A program made the position numbers and the translations under genes. This document shows positions 1 through 11,000 of a stretch of 64,000 bases of DNA, piece after piece. Origin of the DNA: Bacillota bacterium (GTDB taxonomy: Bacteria > Bacillota > Bacilli > Paenibacillales > Paenibacillaceae); the NCBI GenBank assembly GCA_023433615.1, contig JAEZCJ010000223.1, positions 1 to 64,000 on the forward strand, in the 5' to 3' direction. Every line of letters begins with the position of its first letter. Position 1 is the stretch's first letter. The notes beneath the pieces were generated by a model that searched no databases, was not told the DNA's origin, and saw only the letters and a list, made by a program, of their open reading frames with translations.

Positions 1-1
1 C

Positions 2-2977
2 GATGAGAACGTCACCGTGAATACGACAGGCGGCACGCCGTTCTTGAATCTGACGATCGGCTCGACGGCACGAACCGCAGCCTATGTATCGGGGGATGGA
101 ACGGCGGATCTCTTGTTCCGTTATACCGTTCAGGCAGGCGATCTGGATGGCGACGGCATCAGCCGCGGCACGCTCGCGTTGAACGGAGGAACGATCCGGG
201 ATGCGTCAGGCAACAATGCCGACATCACGCTCGCCGCAAGCGATACGTCGAACGTGAAGGTCGATGCCGTCGCTCCGGCGGTGGAGAGCGTGAACGTACC
301 CGTGAACGGGATCTATCGCCAAGGACAGACATTAACGTTCACGGTGAATTACGACGAGAAGGTTACGGTCGATACGGCAGGCGGCACGCCGGAATTGACG
401 CTGACCGTCGGAGTGACAGACCGAGCGGCCGCCTATGTATCGGGCAGCGGGACGCAATCGCTCGCCTTCGCATACACCGTGCAGGCAGGGGAGACGGATG
501 CAGACGGCATTGCCGTGAAGGCATTGGCGCTCGGCGGCGGCACGATGAAGGATGCGGCAGGCAATAGTGCCAGCCTGACATTGGCGGGCATCGATGATAC
601 GACGCAGGTTACGGTCGATACGACCGCACCGGCGGTAGCGAGCGTGAGCGTACCGGCGGATGGCACGTATCGCGAAGGACTGGCGTTGTCCTTCACCGTG
701 AACTACGACGAGAATGTCGCGGTCGATACGACGAACGGCGCGCCGTACCTGAATCTGACGATCGGCTCGACAGGTCGGACGGCTGAATACGTGTCGGGCA
801 GCGGCACCCAAGCGTTGCTCTTCACCTACACCGTACAAGCAGGCGAGACGGATGCCGACGGGATCGAGCTCGGTGCCCTGGCGCTCGCCGGCAGCACGAT
901 GAAGGATGCGGCAGGCAATGATGCCAGCCTGACTCTCGCAGGCGCAGGCAGTACCGCCGATGTGAGGGTCGATACGACGGCTCCAGTCATCAGCAGTGCG
1001 ACGCGCAGCGCGAATAATCAGATCATCGTGGAATTGAACGAAGCTGCCGTCCACATCGCGAAGGCGAATGACGGGGGATTCGCAGTCCATGAGACTGGTG
1101 CTCCAGGCAAGACGTACGCCGTTGCTTCGATCGCGCAGGGAACGGATTCGCGCCATGTGGTTCTGACCCTAGCGGACATGGGAGCATCGGCCAAGGAAGG
1201 CGTAACCGTGCAGTACACGGCAGGAGTCAACGGCACGATTGCAGACCTCGCGGGCAATGCGCTGGTCACGACAACGACCGGCGCGGCCATTGCGCCATGG
1301 GACCTGACGGGTCCGACGATCGTGGATGCCGTAATCGGCAGCAGCAATGCTTACGTGGACATTACGTTCTCGGAAGGGATCTACGGAGACGCAGACGCGG
1401 CGACGCCGATCGCGCCGGATGATCTGGCGCTTACGCTCAGCAAGAGCGGCGCGCAGAACGTCGTGATCGCGTCGGTGAAGAAGAACGACGCGGCGCGGGA
1501 GGCTGCGGCCGGGGCATTAACGGGCGGAGAAACCGTCATCCGCGTATTCTTGACGGTGACGGGCGTACCGAACGGCACGGATGCGATCGATATCAAGCCG
1601 GCTGACGCGGCATCCATCTACGATCAAGCGGGGAATGCAGCTGAAGAATCTGCGGCAACAGGGACCAAGAGCTTGATCAATATGGTTCCGTCGTCGAATT
1701 CGTCGCCGCAACCGCAGACTCAGACGGAGGATGACGGGGTAGCTGTTATCGTGAACGGCGAGGTGCAGGAGAAGACCGCTACGGCGAAGGTGACAACGAC
1801 GAACGGTCAGAAAGTGACGTCGGTCCAAGTCGACGAGACGAAGCTCAACGAGAAGCTCGCGTCCGTGGGCGACGGGTATGTCGTGACGATTCCGGTCAAC
1901 AATCAATCCAAGGTCGTCGTCGGCGAGCTGAACGCGCGCATGGTGAAGAACATGGAGCAGAAGGCAGCGGTACTTGAGGTGAAGACGGAGAGAGCGGGCT
2001 ATGCGCTGCCGGCACAGCAAGTCAATGTCGACGCGATCTCGCGGCAGATCGGGTCGGAGGTTGCGCTCGAGGACATCAGGATTCGCGTAGAGATTACGAA
2101 TATACCGGATGAAGAGGTGACCTTCATGCCGGATGCGAACAACAATATCCAGATCATCGCGCCTGCCATTGACTTCACGATCAAGGCGATCTACGACGAT
2201 CAAGAAGTCGCAGTGCAGAAATTCAATGCCTACGTCGAGCGGACGATCGCGATTCCGGAAGGCGTCGATCCGAATCGGATCACCACTGGCGTCGTAATCG
2301 CAAGCGACGGCAGGACGCTCCATGTGCCGACCCGGGTTACGCGTGTAGACGACAAGTACTATGCCGTGATCAACAGTGTCTCGAATAGCGTATACACGGT
2401 TATCTACAATGTGAAGACATTCGAAGATACTGCGAGCCATTGGGGCAAACAAGCGATTGAGAACATGGCTTCCAGACTGGTTGTGAATGGCGCGAATGAT
2501 CGCGAGTTCCGGCCGGACAACAGCATCACGAGGGCCGAATTCACGGCGATTATCGTGAGAGCGCTGGGACTGCATATTGCAGACCAGTCTGTCAGCTTCG
2601 CAGATGTACCTTCGGATGCATGGTTCCAAGAAGCGGTACAGGTCGGCATCTCCTATGGCTTAATCCGTGGATACCAGGACGGCAATTTCAGGCCGAATGC
2701 TACGATTACCCGCGAGGAAGCGATGGTAATCGTCGCGAGAGCGATGAGCATCGCCAAGCTGAACACCGACATCACGGACAAGCAGCAGGGAGAGCTGCTG
2801 GGCACATTCGCGGACGAAGCGGGAATCAGCTCCTGGGCGCGCGATGCGGCTGCGCTGAACATCGAGCATCGCATCGTCGGAGGCTATCAGAATCAGATGC
2901 TTTCGTCGCATAATATTACGCGGGCGGAGACTGCGGTCATCATCGAACGGCTGTTGAAGCAAGCAGATTTAATCTAA
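2..2977 (+). CDS. SLH-domain surface protein with Ig-like repeats (5' end outside window)
   Basis: This is the C-terminal part of a large cell-surface protein. The open frame runs in from before the window, so the start and signal peptide are not visible. It begins inside an Ig-like repeat of about 117-118 residues; the first visible repeat is partial and two more follow, each with the pattern YDE.V.V.T..G.P.L.LT. and closing with KDAAGN. An SwmB-like domain (about residues 330-430) comes next, then a module of roughly 270 residues starting near VAVIVNGEVQ that is shared with the next gene. Three SLH repeats (TRAEFTAIIVRALGL, TREEAMVIVARAMSI, TRAETAVIIERLL) end the protein. In this family SLH domains bind pyruvylated secondary cell-wall polymer. 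Nothing visible shows a catalytic function; an adhesin or structural display role is inferred. A hairpin terminator follows. Confidence 0.9.
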   Translation, partial: DENVTVNTTGGTPFLNLTIGSTARTAAYVSGDGTADLLFRYTVQAGDLDGDGISRGTLALNGGTIRDASGNNADITLAASDTSNVKVDAVAPAVESVNVPVNGIYRQGQTLTFTVNYDEKVTVDTAGGTPELTLTVGVTDRAAAYVSGSGTQSLAFAYTVQAGETDADGIAVKALALGGGTMKDAAGNSASLTLAGIDDTTQVTVDTTAPAVASVSVPADGTYREGLALSFTVNYDENVAVDTTNGAPYLNLTIGSTGRTAEYVSGSGTQALLFTYTVQAGETDADGIELGALALAGSTMKDAAGNDASLTLAGAGSTADVRVDTTAPVISSATRSANNQIIVELNEAAVHIAKANDGGFAVHETGAPGKTYAVASIAQGTDSRHVVLTLADMGASAKEGVTVQYTAGVNGTIADLAGNALVTTTTGAAIAPWDLTGPTIVDAVIGSSNAYVDITFSEGIYGDADAATPIAPDDLALTLSKSGAQNVVIASVKKNDAAREAAAGALTGGETVIRVFLTVTGVPNGTDAIDIKPADAASIYDQAGNAAEESAATGTKSLINMVPSSNSSPQPQTQTEDDGVAVIVNGEVQEKTATAKVTTTNGQKVTSVQVDETKLNEKLASVGDGYVVTIPVNNQSKVVVGELNARMVKNMEQKAAVLEVKTERAGYALPAQQVNVDAISRQIGSEVALEDIRIRVEITNIPDEEVTFMPDANNNIQIIAPAIDFTIKAIYDDQEVAVQKFNAYVERTIAIPEGVDPNRITTGVVIASDGRTLHVPTRVTRVDDKYYAVINSVSNSVYTVIYNVKTFEDTASHWGKQAIENMASRLVVNGANDREFRPDNSITRAEFTAIIVRALGLHIADQSVSFADVPSDAWFQEAVQVGISYGLIRGYQDGNFRPNATITREEAMVIVARAMSIAKLNTDITDKQQGELLGTFADEAGISSWARDAAALNIEHRIVGGYQNQMLSSHNITRAETAVIIERLLKQADLI

Positions 2978-2996
2978 TTCAATATTTCCATCCGGT

Positions 2997-3034
2997 AAGG
3001 CAGTTCGATCGAGAGATCGAGCTGTCTTTCCTTT
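2997..3034 (+). terminator. Rho-independent terminator after the first SLH gene
   Basis: A stem of about 12-14 bp (arms about 2997-3010 and 3015-3028, with G-T wobbles) with a GAGA loop is followed by a T-rich tract (CTTTCCTTTT). It lies 20 bp after the stop codon. Confidence 0.75.
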
Positions 3035-3150
3035 TGTGCGAACCAATTGCGACTTGTTTACCGTTTGTTGACCCTATGTTTCTATAATAGATTCGACATA
3101 TACCGACGAATTATGACCGATACGATAAGGGACTTCAAGGGAGAGGAATG

Positions 3151-6100
3151 GTGCAGGAAATGACGACAACCAACAATGGATCGGGTCATGGAAGATTGCG
3201 AGGCTATTGGGGAAGAGGAGGCAGATGGCTTAGCTGCATGACGGCTGTCATGCTGCTGGTGACATCGTTCCTGCACGCATTGCCGGCATCGGCCGCCAGT
3301 TCGTGGATCATTATCGACGGCGGCGTCGGGCTGGCCAAGAATTCCAGCGTAGAACCGTACAAGTCGGACATCGTCTCGTACAAGGGAGACCTGTACGTCA
3401 TCTGGTCTGAGAAATATTCGGGCTTCTATCAAAAGATGCATGTCATGAAATACGACGGCGAGACTTGGAGCTCAGTCGACGAGATCAAGACAGGATGCGA
3501 TACGGGCTGCGTGAACGCGGAGTCGCATCGAACGAACAATTCGGCTCTCGTCCCGTCAATGGCCGTATATGACGATAAGCTATTCGCTGCATGGTACGAG
3601 AACTATCAATTGACAAGCAATCAAGCGCGTGTTCGAGAATACGACGGCAGCGGATGGACGACGGCAGACGGCGGCACGCTGAATATCGGCGGCAGCGGCA
3701 GTTCCAACGATCCGAAACTGAAGGTATTCAACGACGAGTTATACGTGATCTGGCAAGAATTCGGCAGCGCTTATAACAGCTACGTGAAAAAGTATAATGA
3801 CGCGACGGGACAATGGATTCTGATCACGCCGGCGCAGGGCCTGAACGGGTGGACATCCATGACGCCCCAACTGGTTGAATTCGATGACAAGCTCTATGCG
3901 GTATGGCGCGAATTCGTTTCTTCCGGACAACCGCACAGCGTTATTAAGGTAAGCCGTTATGACGGCGGCACGGTATGGACGCCTATTGACGACGGCGGAC
4001 TGATCATTGACACGACCAAGACGGTGCTGGATCCGGCTGCCGTCGAATATGGAGGCAAGCTGTACGTCTTCTGGTCGGAGGGCAACACGAGAATTCGAGG
4101 GATGTCGTATGACGGAACGGCATGGAGCCTCGTCGGAGGCAGCAACAGCCTGAATTATAATTCGAGCGCGGCAGCTACGGTACCGAAGGCGATCGTGCAC
4201 GATAATCGGATCTATCTCGGATGGGAGGAAGCCGGACAAGTCCGGGTCAAGCAATTTAACGGTACGGCCTGGACGACGGCGGATTCGTTCAGAGGATTGA
4301 AGGTGCCTGACAGCGGAACGGCCAAATACCTCTCGTTCGGCATACACGACAACAAGTTATATGCTTCGTGGATGGAAGTAAGCGGTTCGATCTATCAACT
4401 GCGAGTCGCGCAGATGCCGCCGCCTCCGACCGCTCCGGGTGCGCCGGCGAACGTCGCGGCGACCGCGATCGTCGGCGGAGCCTCGATCAGCTTCGACCCG
4501 CCCGCAAGCAACGGCGGGAGCCCGATCACGCAGTACAAGGTGACGTCAAGCCCTGACGGCATTACGAAGACCGGCACGAGCAGCCCGATATCGATAACGG
4601 GATTGACGCATGGAACGGACTATACGTTCACCGTCGTCGCGACGAATGCGATCGGTACTTCGACGGCCTCCGACGCTTCGAATGCGGTAGCGCCGATTGT
4701 ACTCGCGCCTAATGCGCCGACGAATGTGACCGCGACGGCTGGCAATGGGGAGGCGTCGATCAGTTTCGTTCCGCCGACCGTCACAGGCGGCAGCCCGGTC
4801 ACGCTGTATACAGTGACGTCAAGTCCGGGCGACATAACGGCAACGGGCACGTCGAGTCCGATTACGGTGACGGGCTTGACGAACGGCACGAGCTACACCT
4901 TCACGGTGACGGCCCAGAATGCCGCGGATACATCCGCCGCATCGCTACCGTCGTCCGCCGTGACGCCGATGGCCGACGCTCCCGATGCGCCGACGAACGT
5001 ATCGGCGACGCCGGTCCTCGGCGGGGCGACGATCAGCTTCGACCCGCCTGCCGGTGACGGCGGCAGCCCGATCACGCAGTACACGGTGACTTCAAGTCCG
5101 GACGGGCTGACGGCAACGGGGACGACCAGTCCGATTACGGTGACGGGCTTGACGTACGGAACGGACTATACGTTTACGGTCTCCGCGCTGAACATCGCGG
5201 GACCATCGGCTGCGTCTGCGCCCTCGAACGCGGTATCTCCGATCGCGTATGCGCCCGATGCGCCGTCGAACGTGACGGCGGCGGCCGGCAACGGCGGGGC
5301 GACGATCAGCTTCGACCCGCCTGTCGTCACGGGCGGCAGTCCGGTCACGAAGTACACGGTGACATCGAGTCCGGACAGCATGACGGCAACGGGCACGTCC
5401 AGTCCGATCACGGTGACGGGCCTGACAAACGGCACGAGCTATACGTTCACGGTGATTGCGGAGAACGCGGTCGGTTCGTCTGCCGTATCTGCGCCTTCGG
5501 GTTCGGTGACCCCGTCGGCCGATGCGCCCGGCGCGCCGACGAACATAACGGTGACTCCGCTGCTCGGCGCGGTGCAAGTCAGCTTCGACGCGCCTGCCGA
5601 TAACGGCGGCAGCCCGATCACGCTGTACACGGTGACTTCGAGCCCGGGCGGATTGACGGCGACCGGGGCGACCGGCCCGCTCACGGTTAGCGGGCTCTCC
5701 TATGGTACGGACTACACGTTCACAGTCGTAGCGCTGAACGAGGCGGGCTCGTCGGCCGCTTCCGCGCCGTCGAGTCCCGTATCGCCGCTTGCTTATGCCC
5801 CCGACGCGCCGACGAACGTAACGGCTACGGCCGGCAACGGGCAGGCGACGGTCAGCTTCGATCCGCCGGCCGTCACGGGCGGCACTCCGGTCACGCAGTA
5901 CACGGTGACATCGAGCCCGGACGGCGTGACGGCAACCGGCACGAGCAGTCCGATTACGGTGACCGGCCTGACGAACGGCACGAGCTATACGTTCACGGTC
6001 ATCGCGGAGAACGCGGTCGGTTCGTCTGCCGCATCCGTACCTTCGGGTGCGGCTACTCCGTCGGCTGACGCGGCTGGCGCGCCGACGAACGTAACGGCGA

Positions 6101-7953
6101 CTCCGCTGCTTAACGCGGTGCAGGTCAGTTTCGATCCGCCAGCCGATAACGGGGGAAGCCCGATCACGGCATATATCGTGACCGCAACCCCTGGGGGACG
6201 CACGGCGACCGGCGCGGCCAGTCCGCTCACGGTGACCGGTCTGGAATACGGCACGGCGTACACGTTCACGGTCGCGGCGGTGAACGCGGCCGGTTCGTCA
6301 GCGGCTTCCGCGCCGTCTAGTTCCGTATCGCCGCTTGCCTATGCCCCCGGCGCGCCCACGAACGTGACGGCAACGGCCGGCAACGGGCAGGCGACGATCA
6401 GCTTCGATCCGCCGGCCGACACAGGCGGCAGCGCGATTACGGGTTATGCCGTGTACGATGCGAACGGCAATAAGCTGGCGACCGGGCTGTCCAGTCCGAT
6501 CGCGGTAACGGGGTTAACGAACGGCACGTCATACAGCTTCACGGTAACGGCGGCGAATGCCGTAGGCGAGAGCGTCGTATCGACGCCGTCGAACGCCGTC
6601 ACGCCTGCTGCGCCGTCTAGTTCGGGGAACAACAACGATTCCCCGACAGGCCCGTCCAACCCTGCTGCGCCGGGCAATTCGAATACGACAGGCGTTGACG
6701 TATTGGTCAACGGAAAAGTAGAGAATGCGGGTAAGGCAACGACCGACGAAGTGGGCGGCCGGAAAGTGACGACGATCGAGATCGATGAGGATAAGCTGAT
6801 GGAGCGTCTGAAAGCGGAAGGCGATCAAGCCGTCATCACGATCCCGGTCGCGACGGGCAGCGCGGTCGTCATCGGCGAATTGAACGGCCGCATGGTGAAG
6901 AATATGGAGGCGCAGCAGGCGGTGGTTGAGGTGCGCACGGGCGCCGTATCGTATGCCGTGCCGGCACGGCAGATGAACATGGATGATCTGTCGAAGCGCT
7001 TCGGCACGCAAGTGGAACTTCAGGACATCAAGCTGCGCATCGAGATTGCCAGCCCGGCGAATGCAACCATGCAGATTGTCGACACGGCCATGGCGACGAA
7101 CGGGCTGACGCTTGTCGCGCCGCCGCTCGACTTCACGATTACGGCCGCATACGGCGATCGTAAGGAGACCGTCACTCGCTTCGACGTGTATGTCTCTCGC
7201 ACGTTCGCGATACCGGAAGGCGTCGATCCCGGCAAGATTACGACCGGCGTCGTCATGGACCCGAACGGAACGGTGCGCCATGTGCCGACCAATATAACGA
7301 TGATTGACGGGGTGCACTACGCCGTCATTAACAGCCTGACGAACAGCACGTATTCGGTTGTATGGCATCCGCTGACGTTCACGGACGCCGAGCATCACTG
7401 GGCCAAGGAAGCGATTAACGACATGGGCTCGCGAATGGTAGTCAACGGGACGGGCGAAGGACGCTTCAGCCCGGACCGGGCGATCACCCGCGCAGAGTTC
7501 GCGGCAGCTGTCGTACGCGGTCTCGGTCTTGCGCCAGAGCAAGGCGACTCGCCATTCCGGGACGTTGATGGGCAGGAATGGTACGCCAGCGCCGTCCGCA
7601 CGGCTGCGGCATACGGCTTGATCGCGGGCTTCGTAGACGGCACATTCCGTCCGAACGAGCAGATAACGCGCGAGCAGGCGATGCAGATCGTATCGAAGTC
7701 GATGGCCGTGACCGGTCTGAAGGGTGCGGCTTCTGCGGCCCAAGCCGAGGAGACGGTCCGTGCCTTCGCGGACGGCAGCAAGGCTTCGGGTTGGGCGGTA
7801 GAAGGCATTGCGGACAGCGTGAGTGCCGGCATCGTGGCGGGCCGGGACGGCAACCGACTGGCTCCGGCCGACGACGTGACGAGGGCCGAGGTCGCAACGA
7901 TGCTGGCGAGGCTGCTTCAACGCTCGGAATTGATCAATCCGCCTATTCGATAA
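3151..7953 (+). CDS. SLH-domain protein with beta-propeller and eight Fn3 domains
   Basis: A secreted, cell-wall-anchored protein of about 1600 residues. Order of parts: a charged N-terminus and hydrophobic signal segment ending near LPASA; a propeller-like region with recurring DDKLYA.W and YDG..W motifs (to about residue 420); eight fibronectin type III domains of exactly 91 residues; a Ser/Pro/Asn linker; the module shared with the preceding SLH protein (begins VDVLVNGKVE); three SLH repeats. Fn3 arrays are common spacers in bacterial carbohydrate-active and adhesive proteins, but no catalytic domain is visible. The start is uncertain. GGGAGAGG (3139-3146) sits too close to the ATG at 3148; the GTG at 3151 or the ATG at 3160 fits better. 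The two SLH genes are probably separate transcription units, because a terminator lies between them and a TATAAT (3083-3088) precedes this gene. Confidence 0.9.
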   Translation: MQEMTTTNNGSGHGRLRGYWGRGGRWLSCMTAVMLLVTSFLHALPASAASSWIIIDGGVGLAKNSSVEPYKSDIVSYKGDLYVIWSEKYSGFYQKMHVMKYDGETWSSVDEIKTGCDTGCVNAESHRTNNSALVPSMAVYDDKLFAAWYENYQLTSNQARVREYDGSGWTTADGGTLNIGGSGSSNDPKLKVFNDELYVIWQEFGSAYNSYVKKYNDATGQWILITPAQGLNGWTSMTPQLVEFDDKLYAVWREFVSSGQPHSVIKVSRYDGGTVWTPIDDGGLIIDTTKTVLDPAAVEYGGKLYVFWSEGNTRIRGMSYDGTAWSLVGGSNSLNYNSSAAATVPKAIVHDNRIYLGWEEAGQVRVKQFNGTAWTTADSFRGLKVPDSGTAKYLSFGIHDNKLYASWMEVSGSIYQLRVAQMPPPPTAPGAPANVAATAIVGGASISFDPPASNGGSPITQYKVTSSPDGITKTGTSSPISITGLTHGTDYTFTVVATNAIGTSTASDASNAVAPIVLAPNAPTNVTATAGNGEASISFVPPTVTGGSPVTLYTVTSSPGDITATGTSSPITVTGLTNGTSYTFTVTAQNAADTSAASLPSSAVTPMADAPDAPTNVSATPVLGGATISFDPPAGDGGSPITQYTVTSSPDGLTATGTTSPITVTGLTYGTDYTFTVSALNIAGPSAASAPSNAVSPIAYAPDAPSNVTAAAGNGGATISFDPPVVTGGSPVTKYTVTSSPDSMTATGTSSPITVTGLTNGTSYTFTVIAENAVGSSAVSAPSGSVTPSADAPGAPTNITVTPLLGAVQVSFDAPADNGGSPITLYTVTSSPGGLTATGATGPLTVSGLSYGTDYTFTVVALNEAGSSAASAPSSPVSPLAYAPDAPTNVTATAGNGQATVSFDPPAVTGGTPVTQYTVTSSPDGVTATGTSSPITVTGLTNGTSYTFTVIAENAVGSSAASVPSGAATPSADAAGAPTNVTATPLLNAVQVSFDPPADNGGSPITAYIVTATPGGRTATGAASPLTVTGLEYGTAYTFTVAAVNAAGSSAASAPSSSVSPLAYAPGAPTNVTATAGNGQATISFDPPADTGGSAITGYAVYDANGNKLATGLSSPIAVTGLTNGTSYSFTVTAANAVGESVVSTPSNAVTPAAPSSSGNNNDSPTGPSNPAAPGNSNTTGVDVLVNGKVENAGKATTDEVGGRKVTTIEIDEDKLMERLKAEGDQAVITIPVATGSAVVIGELNGRMVKNMEAQQAVVEVRTGAVSYAVPARQMNMDDLSKRFGTQVELQDIKLRIEIASPANATMQIVDTAMATNGLTLVAPPLDFTITAAYGDRKETVTRFDVYVSRTFAIPEGVDPGKITTGVVMDPNGTVRHVPTNITMIDGVHYAVINSLTNSTYSVVWHPLTFTDAEHHWAKEAINDMGSRMVVNGTGEGRFSPDRAITRAEFAAAVVRGLGLAPEQGDSPFRDVDGQEWYASAVRTAAAYGLIAGFVDGTFRPNEQITREQAMQIVSKSMAVTGLKGAASAAQAEETVRAFADGSKASGWAVEGIADSVSAGIVAGRDGNRLAPADDVTRAEVATMLARLLQRSELINPPIR
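4441..6624 (+). repeat. Eight tandem Fn3-coding repeats of exactly 273 bp
   Basis: The GCGCC(G/C) that opens each Fn3 unit falls at 4441, 4714, 4987, 5260, 5533, 5806, 6079 and 6352, so the period is exactly 273 bp. Units alternate between two types: one reading AT(A/P).LGGA and SPITQY, the other TAGNGQA and VTGGSPVT. The underlying amplification unit is therefore a 546-bp pair. Confidence 0.9.
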
Positions 7954-8007
7954 GACAGCTGCGTTGAACGGAACGTCGCACTAACAATTGCATAGCAATG
8001 GAACGGC

Positions 8008-8046
8008 TTCCCGCGAAAAAGATCGAAATTGCGGGAAGCTTGTTTT
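8008..8046 (+). terminator. Rho-independent terminator after the second SLH gene
   Basis: The arms GCTTCCCGC and GCGGGAAGC enclose an A-rich loop and are followed by TTGTTTT. The reading frame of the next gene stays open through this hairpin, which argues against starting that gene at 8029 or 8047. Confidence 0.75.
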
Positions 8047-8094
8047 ATGATAGAACATAACGAGGATGGACTTCGCGGGAGAGGCGGCGTTGAC

Positions 8095-11000
8095 TTGTAC
8101 AAGAGAATGATCATCGTATGCTTGATCAGCTTGATGGCGCTCGCGCTCTTCCCGCTATCGCATGCGATCGACGACCGCTTGTCGTATTCGGGTTCGGGCG
8201 GCAACCGAGCGGTTCATGGGGTGATGGATCTATCGAAGTGGAATCCGAAGCAAGACAGGCGAATCGCGCTGGACGGCGAATGGGAGTTCTATTGGGGACG
8301 CTTGATCGAGCCCGAACGATTCTCGAACCGGGCGCTGCCCGTTGACAAGCTTGGTTATATGCAGGTGCCGTCGACATGGAACGGCAAGACATCCGGGGAT
8401 GAGCGGCTGCCCGCACACGGCTCCGCGACCTATCGGCTGCGGCTTACCGGTCTGTCCGAGGACGGCATGTATGCACTGAAGAAGACGAATATTCGGTTCG
8501 CCAGCGCGATCTACGTCAATGGGTCGAAGGTGCTTGAGGACGGCCGGCCTTCCGAAGATGCCGGCGATTACCGGATGGGGAATAAGCCGCAGCTCGGCTT
8601 GTTTGCGTCGCGTGACGGGGAGGCGGAGCTGGTCGTGCACGTGTCGAACTACGATTACGTGAATGCCGGCATCCCCGTCTCCTTGTATTTCGGCGAACAG
8701 TCTGCCATGCTGACCGACCAGCTGAAGCGAATGGCCGGAGAATTCACGCTGCTCGCCATTCTGCTGACGCTGTCCGTCATCTTCTTGTTCTGCTTCATCG
8801 CGACCGTGGCGTACCGCAGCAAGGATTATTCGTTGCTCGTCTATGCAGCCGTGTGCTGGATGTTTGCGGTCTATACCGGGCTTATGGGCGAGCGTCCGCT
8901 GTTCTTGTTCTTGGAGGAACTGTCATTTGAAGCGGCCTACCGATTCAAGGATGTCGTCTCGCTTGTATCGTTCATCGTGCTGACGGTGGTCTTCTATCGA
9001 CTGCAGCCGAATCTGATCTCGCTCCGATTCGCCCAGATGTCGAGCGCATTGTTAGGCATCTTCGCAACCCTTGTGCTTGTTCTGCCGATCGATGTCTACA
9101 TTCCCCTCTATTCGTACGCGATTGCCGTGTATCAATCGATGCTGATCTGGCTGCTGCTTCGGGTCGGGCTGATCTATATTCGCAGCAGCGACAGCCGGGC
9201 CAAGACGTTGATCATCTACGCTGCGCTGCTGTGCGTGAATTTGTACTCGCTCGACATCATTCTGTTCGCCTTCTCGTACAAGGACAACTTCTGGCTGGGC
9301 CAACTGTTCCTCGTCTCGTTCAATGCGCTTCTCGTCGTCCTGGTCGTCATCCGCTTCTTCGAGGCGTATCTGACCGTTAACCGAATGAAGGACAAGCTAC
9401 TGCGAGCGGATGCGATCAAGGACGATTTTCTGACCAATACGTCGCATGAGCTGCGGACGCCGCTTAACGCGATCGTCAATATTGCGGACACGATGCGCAA
9501 AGGCGCGGCAGGCCAGATCGATCCGGAGCAGGTGAAGAATCTAGGCATTATCGTCGATAGCGGCCGCAGACTCACTTACTTGGTCAATGAGCTGCTCGAC
9601 TATTCGCGAATGAAGCACGGCGACATCACGCTGGTCAGAGACCGCGTTGAGCTTAGAACGGCCGTGGACGCCGTCGTTCGCATGCATCATTACCTGCTGG
9701 AAGGCAAGCCTGTCGCGATCGTGAACGCCATCTCAAGTCGATTCCCCCTCGTCTGGGTAGACGTGAACCGCTTGATGCAGATCATGCACAATCTGATCGG
9801 CAATGCGGTCAAATTCACGGATAGCGGCACGGTGACCGTCTCGGCTTCGATCGAACGGGGGATGGCGGAGGTTCGGGTATCGGACACCGGCAGGGGGATC
9901 GACGAGGCGCAGCAAGCGAGCATCTTCCTGCCGTTCGAGCAGTTGGAGCAAGCGCGGGGCGAGCGGGACGGGGGCGGCAGCGGGCTGGGGCTCAGCATCA
10001 CGAAGAAGCTGGTGGAGCTGCACGGCGGCGATATACGGGTACATTCGGTGCCGGGAAGCGGCACTGTGCTAGCGTTCACCCTGCCGCTCGCCGCAGCTGC
10101 CTTGCAAGAGACGGCCGCCGCATTCTTGCATGGCGAAGGCGCAACCGGTACGGGTACCGCACAAGCGGAGGAACAGGCATCCATCTCCTATCCGATTCGC
10201 GTGCAAGGCGACATTAGCGAGCCGATTCTCGTCGTGGACGACGACAATGCCAATCTGCAGACGATGATCAATCTGCTGCGCATCGAAGGATACGCGTTCA
10301 CGGTCGTCAATCGAGGGCAGGCCGCCGTGGAAGAGATCATGGGCAACCCGGCGTATTACTCGCTTGTGATCCTCGATATTATGATGCCGGACATATCTGG
10401 CTACGACGTGCTGCAGCGGGTGCGAGAGCGGTTCTCGCCGTTCGAGCTGCCGGTATTGATGCTGACGGCGAAGAATCGATCGGAGGACGTGAAGCGATCG
10501 CTCGGGAACGGCGCGAATGATATTGTCGCCAAGCCGTTCGAGCTGGAGGAGCTTGCGGCGCGGGTGCAGAGCCTGACGCGGTTGAAGTCGTCGGTCAAGC
10601 ACGCCAGCCATGCCGAGATTTCATTCCTGCGATCGCAGATTAAGCCGCATTTCCTGTACAATGCGTTGAACGCCATCGCGGAACTGTGCGTGGATGAGCC
10701 GCGGCAAGCCGAGCAAGTGATCCTGCATTTGTCGCAATACCTGCGCAAGAGCTTCGATTTCAAGCAGATGGATTCTTATACGACGCTGAGAAGCGAGCTG
10801 GGGCTCGTCCAGGCTTATGTCTCGATCGAGCAGACGCGCTTCGGCGCCGGCTTGAACATGAAGTACGAGATCGAAGCGGACCCCGTCACGTTGATTCCGC
10901 CGCTCGTCTTGCAGCCGCTCGTCGAGAATGCGATTCGGCACGGGCTAATGTCCGAGGCGAGGAGCGGTACGGTCAAGGTCACGGCGCGGAACATGGGACA

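Noticed and set aside
4395..6269. Long open frames opposite the Fn3 repeats
   Set aside because: They are antisense shadows of GC-rich repetitive coding sequence: no SD, and the repeats are explained fully by the plus-strand Fn3 domains.
8029..8094. Longer N-terminus of the first kinase
   Set aside because: It overlaps the terminator hairpin of the preceding gene, and GGGAGAGG is placed for TTG 8095.
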